Source: Chrysoperla carnea
Taxonomy: Eukaryota; Arthropoda; Insecta; Neuroptera; Chrysopidae
Length of the DNA: 64,000 nt
NCBI RefSeq assembly: GCF_905475395.1
Contig: NC_058337.1
Span: 83,384,368-83,448,367 of the forward strand
Reading direction: 5' to 3'
In this document: positions 14,140-25,800 of the stretch, piece by piece
Position numbering within the stretch: position 1 is the stretch's first letter
How the letters are laid out: every line of letters starts with the position of its first letter
The notes under the pieces: model-generated
Databases searched by the model: none
Told to the model about the DNA's origin: nothing
What the model saw: the letters and a program-made list of their open reading frames with translations, nothing else
Position numbers and translations under genes: made by a program

Positions 14140-14430
14140 ATCCAATTTCCAGTTTCCGATTGAGGAAATGTTCCGATTTTCCCATCGCTTCCACCATATT
14201 TGATATATATGTATTTTTTTTGTCTTAAAAATTTTAATAAAAAATACTTTTTAAGGGACAAGCTTTTACTATACAAAAAAGTAGAAATTAAATCTCGTCA
14301 TACCCGACTATTTACAAAGGGTTGAGGCGCTTTATATCAAGAATGAATCGAAAATAATTAAGCATGTGTAGTAAATGAGGCGTTCAAATTCATTTTTGAT
14401 ATTTTAAATTAAGCGCCTCAAGCTTTTAAA
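14140..14430 (+). repeat. Long-hairpin repeat family, copy A (right arm decayed)
   Basis: It begins with the module CCCATCGCTTCCACCATATT, then the left arm CTTTTTAAGGGACAAGCTTT ... TACCCGACTATTTACAAA ... TTGAGGCGC. Only the first ~20 bases of the right arm (GCGCCTCAAGCTTTTAAAAA, 14411-14430) survive. Copies B and C are at 21376 and 32545. Confidence 0.65.
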
Positions 14431-15901
14431 AATTTTTTTATTAAACTTTTTTAATTACCAGCGCCTTCACACAAGCACAGCATTTTGAAAGAATAAAAAC
14501 TGCTACCATTACCACTAGTAAAGGATGGAATTGACGGCGCTGATATTTTTACTTAAAAATTAGTAATACTTGAAAATAATTGTTTTCGACTCTGGTTGCG
14601 TAGACATTTCCATCAGTAAAAGTATTTTTTTTTTTAAATACTGCATATTTTAATAAATTGGAGTACATAATATTTTTAAGGGGTGATGCGTGATATGGTA
14701 ACCTAAAAATATTGAAGCAGATGACACTAAAAATCAACCCCTGTGTGTGTGATATTATTATCTTACCCTCTATGACAATACAATGTAATGACAGGATAAG
14801 GTTTTGATTTTATGAGATATTTAAAGTATTGTATATGTGAGGATTTTTAGGTATTCATTCTATTCGTTCCATTATTATGCGTTAGAAATAAATTTTTATA
14901 TTATGGTTAATTGCATATATGAAACAAAATGGCTGTTTGTGCAATATAGTCATTCAATTTAATAGAACTAAGTATATATATTTCTTTCGACTTTTAAACT
15001 AGATTAAAAGGGTAGAAAATTAACAAATAAAAGCTGTAATGTTTTATAAGAATTTATAAGAAATATGGTAATTATCTGCTCCTAAATATAGAATAGTAAT
15101 TATAGGCCACTCAAAATAACTGAAAAAAGGGATTTTATTTTAACTTATTCAAAGGCAAAAAAAAAAAACTAGCCAACGCGGTCTCAGAAGTGCTGGGATT
15201 GCGATAATTAACGCTGTATATACATACAAATTTTGACCAATATCTCGGAAACCATCAATTTTATGAACAAAAATTTCCAAGAAAAATGGTCGAAAATTTT
15301 TCTTTCTAGAAAAATGTACAGTCAAAAATTGTGATATTATCACCCATTTTCCCGAAAATCGAGAAAAAACGCCCAAACATATATGCTAATTAACAATATC
15401 TTGTAGAAATGTAAAATGTAGAAATGCTTATTTTCCTAGAAAAAACTTCTGACAAATTTTTTGAATACTGGCGTGTTTTGCGACAGTTGGGTAATAATAA
15501 TAATCAAATATGGGTCGTTCTGGATAAGGTTGATCTGAGAAGTTGAGTTGAGAGAATACGGAGTTTAACAGATTTTTAGTGGCACGTGAATAGCCATATT
15601 ACAATATGGGTGAAACAGCAAGATATCATTTTTTTTTCAAAATTACTTTGTACTTTTATATATTTTTTCCTAGCGCTTCCACCAAATTCTACTTTCATGT
15701 ACACTTTTATTTAAAACAAGTATTTGGGCTGTTGATAAAGATAATTTGATGGTAAAGTAATAAAGGAAATTAAGGTTATGAACGTCTGTCGGATCAATAG
15801 AAATCGTATTTGAAATGTGGTATTTTTTAGTTTCTCATTTTTCGACAGCTTTTTGTTTTGTTTACCTACGTACATGTTAAAATGAAGTCATTGAAAACAC
15901 A

Positions 15902-16563
15902 TAGTGTTTCACGAGGCGAGGCGATTGGTATCACCTCGCGCCTCGCAGAAAATTCACTACCCTAGCTTCGCCTTGACCTCGGCCGAGATAGAATGTTGGC
16001 TAGCCGAGCCTCGAAAATTTTTACCATCTTTCACTTTGAAAATTTAAAAATTTTTACCATTTTAATTTTCATGAATGTTATGGTGTAATATGGAAAAAAA
16101 AATTATTAGAAAATAAATGGTTTAAAAACACAGAATATAAGTTACTTATTCTATAAATTTTGACTCCTGGAATGAAAATAGTAAATTTAAAAAAAAACTG
16201 CCTAACAAATTAAAAGTATTAAGCATAGTCGTGTATACGATGGTCGCATCTAGAATAAAACTCTTCTTTCTGTCTCATACTAAAATCATATTAAGTATAT
16301 CTTGTTAAATATAAAATTATAAAAACAAAAAATAATTAAAAAATTTCTGGAGTATTTATAAATATTAATATCAGTCATAATTTATTTAGTATTTTCCATA
16401 TAATTTTTAATAAATAAATATTTATCCTAAAATATTAAATAAAATTCAAGGCGAGGGTAGTCACCTCGGCCGAGGTGAGGTTTTTGAGACAATTTGCCTC
16501 ACCTCGCGTCGGTTAGTAATCAGGCAAAAAAAATAGGAACCTCGAAGCCTCGGTGAAACACTA
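15902..16563. mobile_element. Non-autonomous hAT-like element, 662 bp
   Basis: The left end is TAGTGTTTCACGAGGC and the right end, read on the other strand, TAGTGTTTCACCGAGGC. The flanking 8-mers are AAAACACA (15894-15901) and AAATCACA (16564-16571), matching at 7 of 8 positions as expected for a hAT 8-bp target duplication. Both ends (to about 16010, and from 16449) are GC-rich with repeated CCTCG/CGAGG and CCTCGGCCGAGG motifs, which stand out against the AT-rich middle. Such subterminal repeats are typical transposase-binding sites in hAT elements. There is no transposase frame. Confidence 0.78.
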
Positions 16564-18019
16564 AAATCACAATACAACCAAACATTGTTTGTTAGTACTT
16601 TTTCGAAATATGTATTAAAAAACTTATGTACCTTTGGGGTAACCAACCACCATTTTTCAAGTTTATTTTGTAAGTTTATATTAAAATAAAAATATAAATG
16701 ATACGAACAATTTCATTCATCATTTAAAAAAATGCACGTTTAATTTATGATTTAATTTATATTTCATAATTGTCATCATCTATCAATAGTTATATTAATA
16801 ATTATTATTACTTCTGTTAAAAATAATAAAAATACAATTTATGATTTTAAAATATATAAAATTGTTAAATTTCAACAAGGGTAACATTTAGACAAGAATA
16901 GAAAATAATTCTGTTCTAACCAGGTATAATAATGTTCCTTCTTTCTTTAAATTTCTGATTACAAAAATAATTATTATATTTACAATATTTTCAAAAGGTA
17001 TTATAATAATTTTTAACTTAAAAATAAACCACAAGTCTTCACCTGAAGAAAAAGGTTTGTATACTGTCACTTGAAGATCAATAAAAACAAATTAAGGTGA
17101 ACTTAGTTAGAAGGTACACACAGTATGAAATATGTTTTATGATCTAAATAATTTTAATGTAATAATTTTATGATCTAAATTCTAAATAATAGTCAAATTT
17201 TTTAATTTTTGCACGAGCCCTTTTTATACAGGAAAAACATCATATAAAATTATAAAATACTAAAAATTTTGATATAGGTAGGTAAAGGTTATTTAAGAAT
17301 TGATTCATAAATTTTTTGGAGACACCGGCTTTTATCAAAGTATTATTATTGTAAAAATTTTGGAATTTCCCAAAAAAATTTTTTTCATTTATTTTATATT
17401 CAAATTTCATTGAAGAAATTTTATTTTTGAAAAGTAAAAGCAATAAAACTTTTATTATTCATTTTTGTAAATATTCATTCATAAAAATCACAAACTTTTT
17501 GAATTAAATTTTGATTTGTATATATCAATGTCATTAAGTCCTTCTCCATTTTACCGACATTATCAATGGTTTTTAAAAGACGATATTTTTAAGCCATTGC
17601 ATTTTAATTTTAAAGCTTTTTAAAAATTTTTTTCGCCATGGGTACCTATAAGTGATAAAAGTATATATACAATTTAGTCTAAAGATGACTAAGATGGGGA
17701 ATATATTGTGACTTTCTCAAATATTACAAGAATCTGATACCCCAAGAAACGTGTAAGTTCACATGTTTTAGAATTTCATAAAAACACAAACAAATTTCCG
17801 CAGCTTTTCTTTGTGTTTAAAAACAAAAATTCGTTTATAATGTATACTTTTATTATTCCAACTAATCGACGGAGGCTCATTGTCAAATTTGACAAAATTG
17901 TTATCAGAAAATAAAAAAAAAAACGTTTTTTATTTACGGCTAATCAATGGCTAAATTAACCGAAAAAATTCGCAAAAATCTAAAAATTTAATAGGAAAGT
18001 TATAGACCAAACAAAAACT
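16564..18019. other. Gene-free, very AT-rich DNA
   Basis: Short frames on the - strand at 16888-17070 and 17240-17443 are Lys/Ile/Phe-rich and not credible. Nothing else was seen. Confidence 0.65.
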
Positions 18020-18113
18020 ATCGATTGATGTCTGGTAAGTTTTGGATGCGTAGGTGCCGAGAAAACCTTAAAAAATAACTGAAAATAGTCGTCTTTCATT
18101 TGTTTATAACTTG

Positions 18114-18145
<32 letters not shown>

Positions 18146-18741
18146 CACAATTCTTTATTTTTTTTAACAAAAAAATTTTGAAATTTTTCAAAATATCGCT
18201 TTTTTTGAAATGAAAAAAAAACACACATTTCGTAAAAACTTTCCTCTTGGTCGAGGGACTATGGTAAATGGTTTATGGGAGCTTAATCGGAGTTCTTCGT
18301 CTTGACTTCTTCGATCATGATATTTTAGTAGCAAAGGAAATTTTTTAATTTTTGATGCTGAGATCGGGCTTAAAAAAAGTAAAAAGTAAAACACGTAGGA
18401 CTCTGAAACTTGCACACATAACTAATAAATACATACGTACTTTACATTAAAAAAAGTTTGTAATTGTTGCCTTTCATGAAACAACGGTTATGATTCCGTT
18501 AAATTGAATGTTTTTGCATCCCAAAAAATGTATTTTTTCTAGGCCCGATTTCGGCATCAAAAATAAAAAAAATTAAGCCCCAAAAAATCGCTGTACCATA
18601 ATCTTTCGATCAAGAGGAAAATTTTAAGAAAAGTGTTACTATTTTCGAAAAAATATACTTTGATATAACGAAAAATTTTGAAGACACTGAAGATTCTCGG
18701 CATCTACGCATCCAAATCGAATTTATCAGGCGTTAATCGAT
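18020..18741. repeat. Long imperfect inverted repeat (fold-back element)
   Basis: Segments of the left arm (18020-18385) reappear reversed in the right arm (18530-18741). Examples are TTTGGATGCGTAGGTGCCGA against TCGGCATCTACGCATCCAAA, TTCCTCTTGGTCGAGGGACT against a partner at 18601-18617, and TTTTTGATGCTGAGATCGGG against CCCGATTTCGGCATCAAAAA. The left arm is longer because of extra sequence including a 27-T run. No coding capacity or clear target duplication was found. Confidence 0.7.
18114..18140 (+). repeat. T(27) homopolymer
   Basis: An uninterrupted run of 27 T within the left arm of the fold-back at 18020-18741. It may be an oligo-dT scar of a retroposed insert or simple slippage. Confidence 0.9.
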
Positions 18742-19865
18742 TTAAAAAAAAAATAATCTGCTGACCTGTATTCAAAGAGTTGTTGAATTCTCTCGGTTTT
18801 ACTGTATATTTTTAATTCATTTGTTTAATTTATAGACAAATGGCTTTTTTCATGAAACTTTATACAGGAGCATCTTTTAACCTTCAGTTCAAAATCTGTT
18901 TCAAAATTAACTTGCAAATTTATTCATTGATAGTTTTTTACAATTTTATAAACCATAATGCTTTGTAAATAATAATTTGTAAAAACAAGTCATTTTACGT
19001 TTTAAAATTTTATATTAAGAATTCTTTGATACAACTAAAATATCCGACTTTCTTCGATAAGGCAGATTTAAACCGAGTATGAAAATTTACTTCTGCTGAA
19101 GTTTGTTCATTAAAAACCTGTTTGAGACAAAAATGGCATAATTTTTACAACAGCATTTATAATTGTACACCCTAACAAAAATCAACCACACTTTTATCAG
19201 CAAGAACTTTATTTTCATTAAATACTTTATTATGAAAATTCAAGTTATCAAAGCAGACAGACAGCAGTGATCATACTAATTTGGTTAGGGGTAGATTTTT
19301 ATTCTTTCAACACATTGATATATCATTCTAAACTGTACATCATCCATATTGATATCTCTGTTATAACTTTGATATATCTGCTGTTATAAAAACTACAAGC
19401 GGTTTATTATTACAGATAAATATCTAAGCTATAAAATAATTCTTATCAAAATTTTATTTGTAAAATATATCGAATTAGAATAATAAATGATATTGTTTGT
19501 GTGGTTTGTGATATACAATGAAAATGAATCTATTATATCTCTAATGATTGACTGATGGCTTAAAGCTAGGTTTTTAAGCCTATCATGATTGCACTCAAAT
19601 CAAATGAAACTATTGTGATTTTTTATATAGTAGAGTGATACCAGCTGTATATACCATATATAAATATTCTAAAATCATTTGATAGATAAGTGTGTCTAAA
19701 TGTTTTGAAATTGGTAAAATTTGTTCTTGTTTTTACTTTTCTCTGATAATTACGAATTTGCTTTAAGTAAGTGGAAATGTTGATAGTGGAAAGTTGTTTA
19801 TATTGTACCAGTTCATAGATTTCCTGTAGCATATTCAAATTCAAATGGCGAATATTATTTATTAA
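18742..19865. other. Gene-free DNA
   Basis: A single end-like sequence, CTCTCGGTTTTACTGTATA near 18789-18807, could be the right terminus of a Tigger-type MITE but no left end was found. The - strand frame at 19623-19844 is unsupported. Confidence 0.5.
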
Positions 19866-20410
19866 CTAGCGGACCGGAAAGACGTTGTCCTGTGGAAAGG
19901 TAACTCCAGTTCATTAATTCCTATACTATGCTTAGCTTGCCCGATAACTCCATCCCGCTTAACTCATCCCGCTAAAGTCATCCTGCTAACCTCCTCTTGC
20001 TAAACCCAAATTTTTCTCCTATCTATTGGACAGCCCACTGGCAGACCTTCGGCCTTTGGCCGGACTGGAGCTTTCGGCAGTGGAGCTCGTGGAGCTCTCA
20101 TATAGCTCTAATAAATATCTATTTACAATAACTGAATTAATAGTAAATAATACCGGAATACAATTAAAAATACATAGTACTTAATAAGTTGTAATATAAT
20201 GTTACATATGATTTCTATGCGCTCCCACCATTTAATGAAATTTAATTTTTTTGTTGCGGAACCCTTAAAATCAGTTGTAGTGGACCGAATGGTAAATCTA
20301 AACCATCATCGAATTCACTTGAACACACACAAAAATTTCATCGAAATCGGTACAGTGACTTACATCTACACACTCGAAATATATTTAATAGATAATTTTG
20401 GTTGAAGAGA
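19866..20410 (+). repeat. Diverged CTAGCGGACC-type interspersed repeat
   Basis: It starts CTAGCGGACCGGAAAGACGT and ends with a AAAATTTCATCGAAATCGGT block, both reminiscent of a repeat widespread in insects. In between lies an unusually GC-rich patch (20035-20098, GACCTTCGGCCTTTGGCCGG and GTGGAGCTCGTGGAGCTC) and short tandem CCCGCTAA-like units. The open frame at 20199-20405 is part of it. Confidence 0.55.
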
Positions 20411-21375
20411 CGGGGAGGATTTTTCATCTAGGTTACCTAGGAAACTAAAACTTTTTCAATCGATTCAGCTTTCTATGAATTTTGAGAAAATGAAAAAATA
20501 TTTTTATAATTGTCATTTTTTATTTTTTTTTCAGCCATAATTTGAAGTAAGTACAAAAAAATTTGCATATTATATCATTATAAATATCCTGATCAAATCA
20601 AACGCACGTATTGGGTTGACTACTAAATCAGAAGTGTGTCCTTTCTAAACTAATATTACAATTAATTCATACTGTAAAAACTTAAAGAAGGTATAAAATT
20701 AAATTATTTAAAGAATCAACGAAGTATTTGATAAAATTTTCAGAAATTTATCTACGACACCCACCGTTCAAACTGATTGATTTTTGCTTAACAACATTTT
20801 CAATATCGTTTACTTCTCTGCTTCACCCTATATATTATCAAAAATTATGTACGAATGTGACAAAATCGAATTTTTTTGAGTTATGTTAAATTGTTGTGCG
20901 AAATAGATACTCATTACTACTTGCGAAATGTATTTTGGGTTTTTAAACTTATTATTTTTGATATATCAAACATATGTCAAAATACATATTTGATATATCA
21001 AGAAAGGATGACAATATGATTCTCTTAACAATAACATAAATATATAGGTAGGTTGCTTTTATTAAATTGTGTAATTATTTAGTGAATCAAAATTTTTGAT
21101 ATGAATGAAAAAAGATAGAAACTTGAAACTCTATATAATTATACAAAAATAGTATATTTTAGAATTCGGTAGGTCTCAAGTTGTACAAGATGAGTTGAAA
21201 TAGAAAACTCAGGTTAAAAAATGCATAATATTTTGACTTTGACATGAAAGTATAAAAAAATGCTTTTCTGTCGATCATTCATGAATGAGTTCTTCATATT
21301 TACATTACATTTATATTTGAAAAATATGTTTTATTTTAAACAAAAATTATTATAATTCATTTAATATAATTATTA

Positions 21376-21886
21376 ATTATTAAGCTTTTATATAACTAGC
21401 AATGTATGTATGTTTGCCCGGGTGGAAGCTTGTAATTTTGAAGCAGTTACCCTCAACCAATTAGGCCTTAATTTCCCAAATAAATTTAGTTTAAATGAAA
21501 ATGCATGGTAAGTTAAGTGACGTCCTGATTTTACCATCGCTTTCACCATATTTGATATACATACGGATATCTATTTAGTCTTAAATTAAAAAATTAAATT
21601 AAAAATAGTTTTTAAAACACAAGCTTTTATTGTGTTAAAAAGTAGAAAATCATTTTTTCTATGAGTCACTCATACATGACTATTCGCAAAAGCTTGAGAC
21701 GCTCAATATAAATCTAAGTTGCAAGATACCACCCGAACAATCATAGTTACATTGAGGTGCTCTGAATCATTGTTGATATTTTATATTGAGCGCCTCAAGC
21801 GGATAGTCATGTATGAGGTACTCTTAGAAAAAATTATTTCCTACTTTTTAATACAATAAAAGCTAGCTAAAAAGTATTTTTTATTT
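21376..21886 (+). repeat. Long-hairpin repeat family, copy B
   Basis: A leader similar to copy C (AATGTATGTATGTTTGCCCG, later TACCATCGCTTTCACCATAT) is followed by two ~107-base arms in inverted orientation, 21605-21711 and 21779-21886, around a ~67-base loop. Paired segments include GACTATTCGCAAAAGC with a partner at 21797 and ACAAGCTTTTATTGTGTTAA with its partner at 21848. Confidence 0.7.
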
Positions 21887-21889
21887 AGA

Positions 21890-22779
21890 TTTTTTCTAAA
21901 CATAGATCTGGAAGTCATTCGATGTACATACATACATAACTTAAAAAATATTTTTCTTGAAATGCATCCCATCGTTTGGGAGTTACGGATAAAAAATTGA
22001 AACAGTCCAAAAAATTTTTGGAAACTTTCCTCATAATGGATAAATGAAGAGAATAAAACTTTTCCAGCTTTCCGTCAATTATTCAGTGTACAAACTACAC
22101 GTAACCTGGCTCAAAAGAAATAAAATTTGTTAATAACATAAAGTAAATTTTTTTGTATAAATTCAAAAATAAGTTAAGAAGTGATTTAAAAAACATTAAA
22201 TGTAATATTTCGTTACGTTATAAGTGGCAACTCAAAAAATAAATAAAGACAACACTAAAAAGTTAAATAAAGACAACATTATACAATATAATTTAATATA
22301 CTACAAAAAAGAATCCCTTTTCAATATAATATACTATAGCTTTTTTCATTCATAAAAAGGTACCTTTTCGATTGTAAAGTAACTTATAAATATAACATTG
22401 CGACACCCCTAAATTATCATGGAAGGGATATTACCAACCCTAAATAATTTAGAGGGGGTAACGTATGAACCAATCAAATGGTAACGAAAAACTAAAAAGT
22501 CTAAAATTAACGCCGTCACCAAATTAATTGATATATGAAGTGAAAAAGTATATGCTTTTTTTTGACTCATAAACCAAAAAGTTTTCCAAACTTTAGATCA
22601 CTTTTGGATTACAACTGATACAGTGAAGTTGATTAGTTTATCTTGTTTTATGAAACTTGTTTTTTTGAACAAGTGGTGTTTTAAATATTGCGTGTTTGGT
22701 TTCTAAGTGTAACGTGCTTTGAAAACTTTTGTTTGATTTTTTTATTTGTTCTTGTTTTTGGAAATTCTTTTCGGACGTT
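21890..22779 (+). promoter_or_regulatory. tll: Upstream flank of tll, presumed promoter and 5' UTR
   Basis: This interval lies between the hairpin repeat ending near 21886 and the tll start codon. By position it should hold the core promoter and leader. A T/A-rich TTTTAAATA at about 22679 could act as a TATA-like element, but I see no convincing initiator and no recognisable maternal or gap-factor site cluster by eye. The call rests on position only. Confidence 0.3.
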
Positions 22780-22888
22780 ATGATAATGTTAAGTAATGCA
22801 AACACATCATCGATTCATCATCAAGATACGACAAATTTAATGCAAAATATGGATCCGAGAATGCAAATGAAAGTTTCACCTTCATCAA
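22780..22888 (+). other. tll: tll coding exon 1 (N-terminal tail)
   Basis: This exon encodes 36 residues plus one base, rich in Met, Asn, Gln and Ser, with no domain. It ends in a consensus donor GTAAGT at 22889. The intron is in phase 1, and the leftover A joins GT of exon 2 to make a Ser codon, giving the junction [15 protein letters not shown]. Drosophila Tll has a very similar SSRILY junction, which supports both the exon and the splice site. The start ATG at 22780 has an in-frame stop 60 bases upstream. The true transcription start and any 5' non-coding exon were not identified. Confidence 0.85.
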
Positions 22889-25800
22889 GTAAGTTGAGCT
22901 TAAGTTAATAATAACTTTAATATTCATATTGGGAATTGGTACAGTTTTAGACTTAAAACACAATAAAATTTTAATATTTGAATCAAATTCGAGAATAAAA
23001 TATGCGGAAATGTGCCTATTCAATTGTTTTGAGTATGTCTATCTAATATGAATAATTTGTTGTTCATATTTTGCGTGAGTACCTATGACTCACGCCTGTA
23101 TGAAGTCACACATTTAGTTTAGTGCTTCTAACTTTGTGTAGTTTGTGCTTCTAAGATATCCGAAAAATAGCAAAGCTTTTAATTTTACTTTTGCCAAAAC
23201 ATTAGCAAAGACATTTGAAATGGAATAAGGAACATGGTTTCAGTTTTGCATGTTTACTTTTAAGCTGAGGCTATGTGTACAGAAGCGGGTCTCTAGCTTA
23301 AATAGAATTTTTCCTATTTCTGGTGTCCCATTTTTGTACAGAAGGGCTAAAATATCAACTAATTCTTCTATAGTCGAAATTATCAACCCAACTGTAAGAC
23401 AATAACCAATTCGTAATGAAAATACCCAGCTTGCAATATAATTTGGTTTAAAAAGAATTCACGCTGAAAACACGATTGTGTACGAATAGATTTATGTTTT
23501 TTTTTTTTTTTTAAACAAAAAGCGTTTACCTATTATAATTTTTAAACTCAGCGAAAACTTCGCCTGTTATATTTATAACAGTATGTTGAAAGTGAGAGAA
23601 GTTTTTATTTTTCGACTCCAGGCTAATTTTTCTAAATAAATTAACATAAAGATCAAATATACATTGAGTTTTTTTCTGCAAGTTTTGCCTATAAACATAA
23701 AAGATTGATTTTTTCACTTATTCCCACATAAAGTTTTTAAAATAATGATACTGCTTATCAACAAAAAAAAAATTGAAACAGATGTTAAATTTACTCTAAT
23801 TTATTAATCAACCTGTTTGCATTGTATTAGAATTGTGGGAGAATTTATTATTTATAAACATTTATGTATGTGTATATATCAATTTGTCGAACCAAATGAC
23901 GCTCTTATTTTCCGAAATGAATATATATAGAATTAAAATGTGCCATATGGGCTGAAATCTCAGCTTACCAATTTAGATGTTCATTTTATGTTAGCTTTTA
24001 GGGTAACAGTTTTCTCATATTTTTAATGACATGATGGGGGTAAACAATTTGTACGTCACAATTTGATACTTGTCTGGCTTAGGCCGAAAAAACCGCATAG
24101 ATATACAAGTTTTGAATAAAAAATTGCCGGTGAATGAAAATGGTTTAGATATATTCGACGATGAACACGCGACGTCATTGGCAAACATTTCTCGAGTGAC
24201 TAAATTCTGTCAAGCAAGCTTAGTCACTGGTGAGACAACAAAAAAAAAACCTTTTGACCGACAATCAAGAAAACATTTACAATTTTCAGAGTGAATTGCG
24301 ACGGGCATCCTGTTTTATAGTATTAGACAGAGTTATATGCATTTGTTATTGGATAGTTTTTTGTTTTCTTCATGCAATAACAAAATAAAACATTCTTCAC
24401 AATTTCCATGGCTCTGGCCAGGATAGAGCGTTTCACTTAAAAGCCCTACAAGAGAACTTTCTTAGATTAAAAGTTATGAGGCTTAGTACCTTGCTATAAT
24501 TATTACACATACCAACTCTTAGAGATGATTGAGATTGATCTAATGAATATATCCCATGCTTCGCCAAAATAGAAAATCACTTTTTAACTTTTATCTCAGG
24601 CTCTATGTCTAAAGCACTGGATTATTATAGAAAATATTTGTTTTCATTATAGTCTTAAAAAGAATTTGATGCATGATCCTTCTACATAGATTTCCATAAT
24701 ATTAAGTATTTATGTCATTTATATATGTCATAACAATGGCAAGAAATGTATACCACAAATATCCACTTTATCAAAATCTCTGTGACTAGTTTTTGACAAC
24801 CCTTAATTTGGCATTTCCCTTCCTTATACCTAGTAAAGAGCAATCAAAAACACTAACTATTTCCGGTTCTTTTGTAGGTACATAATTGAAATAAAAACAT
24901 TACTTGAAAATAATATGACATTTAAATTCAAACCCCCAACTAAGTAATTAGACTATTGTTCATTTCTAAAAAAACTGTGGGCGGTAACTGCACTCTAAGC
25001 GATCCCTCTTTAAATCAGGATATATTATAACTCTCCTGGAAATGATCAATGTTATTCTCCATTCTTAAATTAAAATTTCTTGTTACAGGTCGTATATTGT
25101 ATGATATTCCATGCAAAGTATGCAGAGATCATTCTTCTGGTAAACATTACGGTATTTTTGCTTGCGATGGATGCGCCGGTTTTTTTAAACGGTCAATACG
25201 TCGTAATCGACAATACGTTTGTAAAGCAAAATCAGAAGGAACATGTATTGTGGATAAAACTCATCGAAATCAATGCCGTGCGTGTCGTTTAGCTAAATGC
25301 CAAGAAGCGGGTATGAATAAAGAAGCTGTACAACATGAGCGTGGACCAAGAAATTCTACATTACGCCGCCAAATGGCATTATTTTTTAAGGATCCAAGTG
25401 AAATTGGTGCACATCATCATTCTCGATTACCACCAGGAATTATGCCACCACTAGATTTAAGTATTTCACAATCATCACCACCCCCACCAGCGCTTATTTC
25501 TCCACATGCATATATGTGCAATCCAGCGCATCTACCACGCGTAAGTATTTATTATTTTTACAAAGCTACATGAATTTCCCATTATTTAGTTTATTGTAAA
25601 GTATTATGTTTATACAAGATAAAGATATATCTATAAATATTTTCGAAAAGAAAAACTTAATCAAAATATTTCGTATCTTGGTGAAATCATGTTGACATAT
25701 GGGGGTATGAAGTTTTATAAGTCACAATTCTGATTGAAGTAGACACATAAACATAATAGATAATTTTCAACCAATAATTTTGCTGCTGATTTAAGAGAGC

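Noticed and set aside
14091..14276. 61-codon - strand frame
   Set aside because: Covers the leader and left arm of the long-hairpin repeat.
16461..16646. 61-codon - strand frame with Arg/Pro-rich end
   Set aside because: Produced by the GC-rich right end of the hAT-like element.
18188..18415. 75-codon - strand frame
   Set aside because: Falls in the left arm of the fold-back element.
20035..20098. GC-rich patch as a CpG-type promoter
   Set aside because: Lies inside a diverged interspersed repeat and no gene starts nearby.
22778..23023. 81-codon - strand frame over tll exon 1
   Set aside because: Antisense to the coding exon and its donor; composition not protein-like.
25080..25292. 70-codon frame overlapping the DNA-binding domain
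   Set aside because: Shadow of tll exon 2 in another frame.
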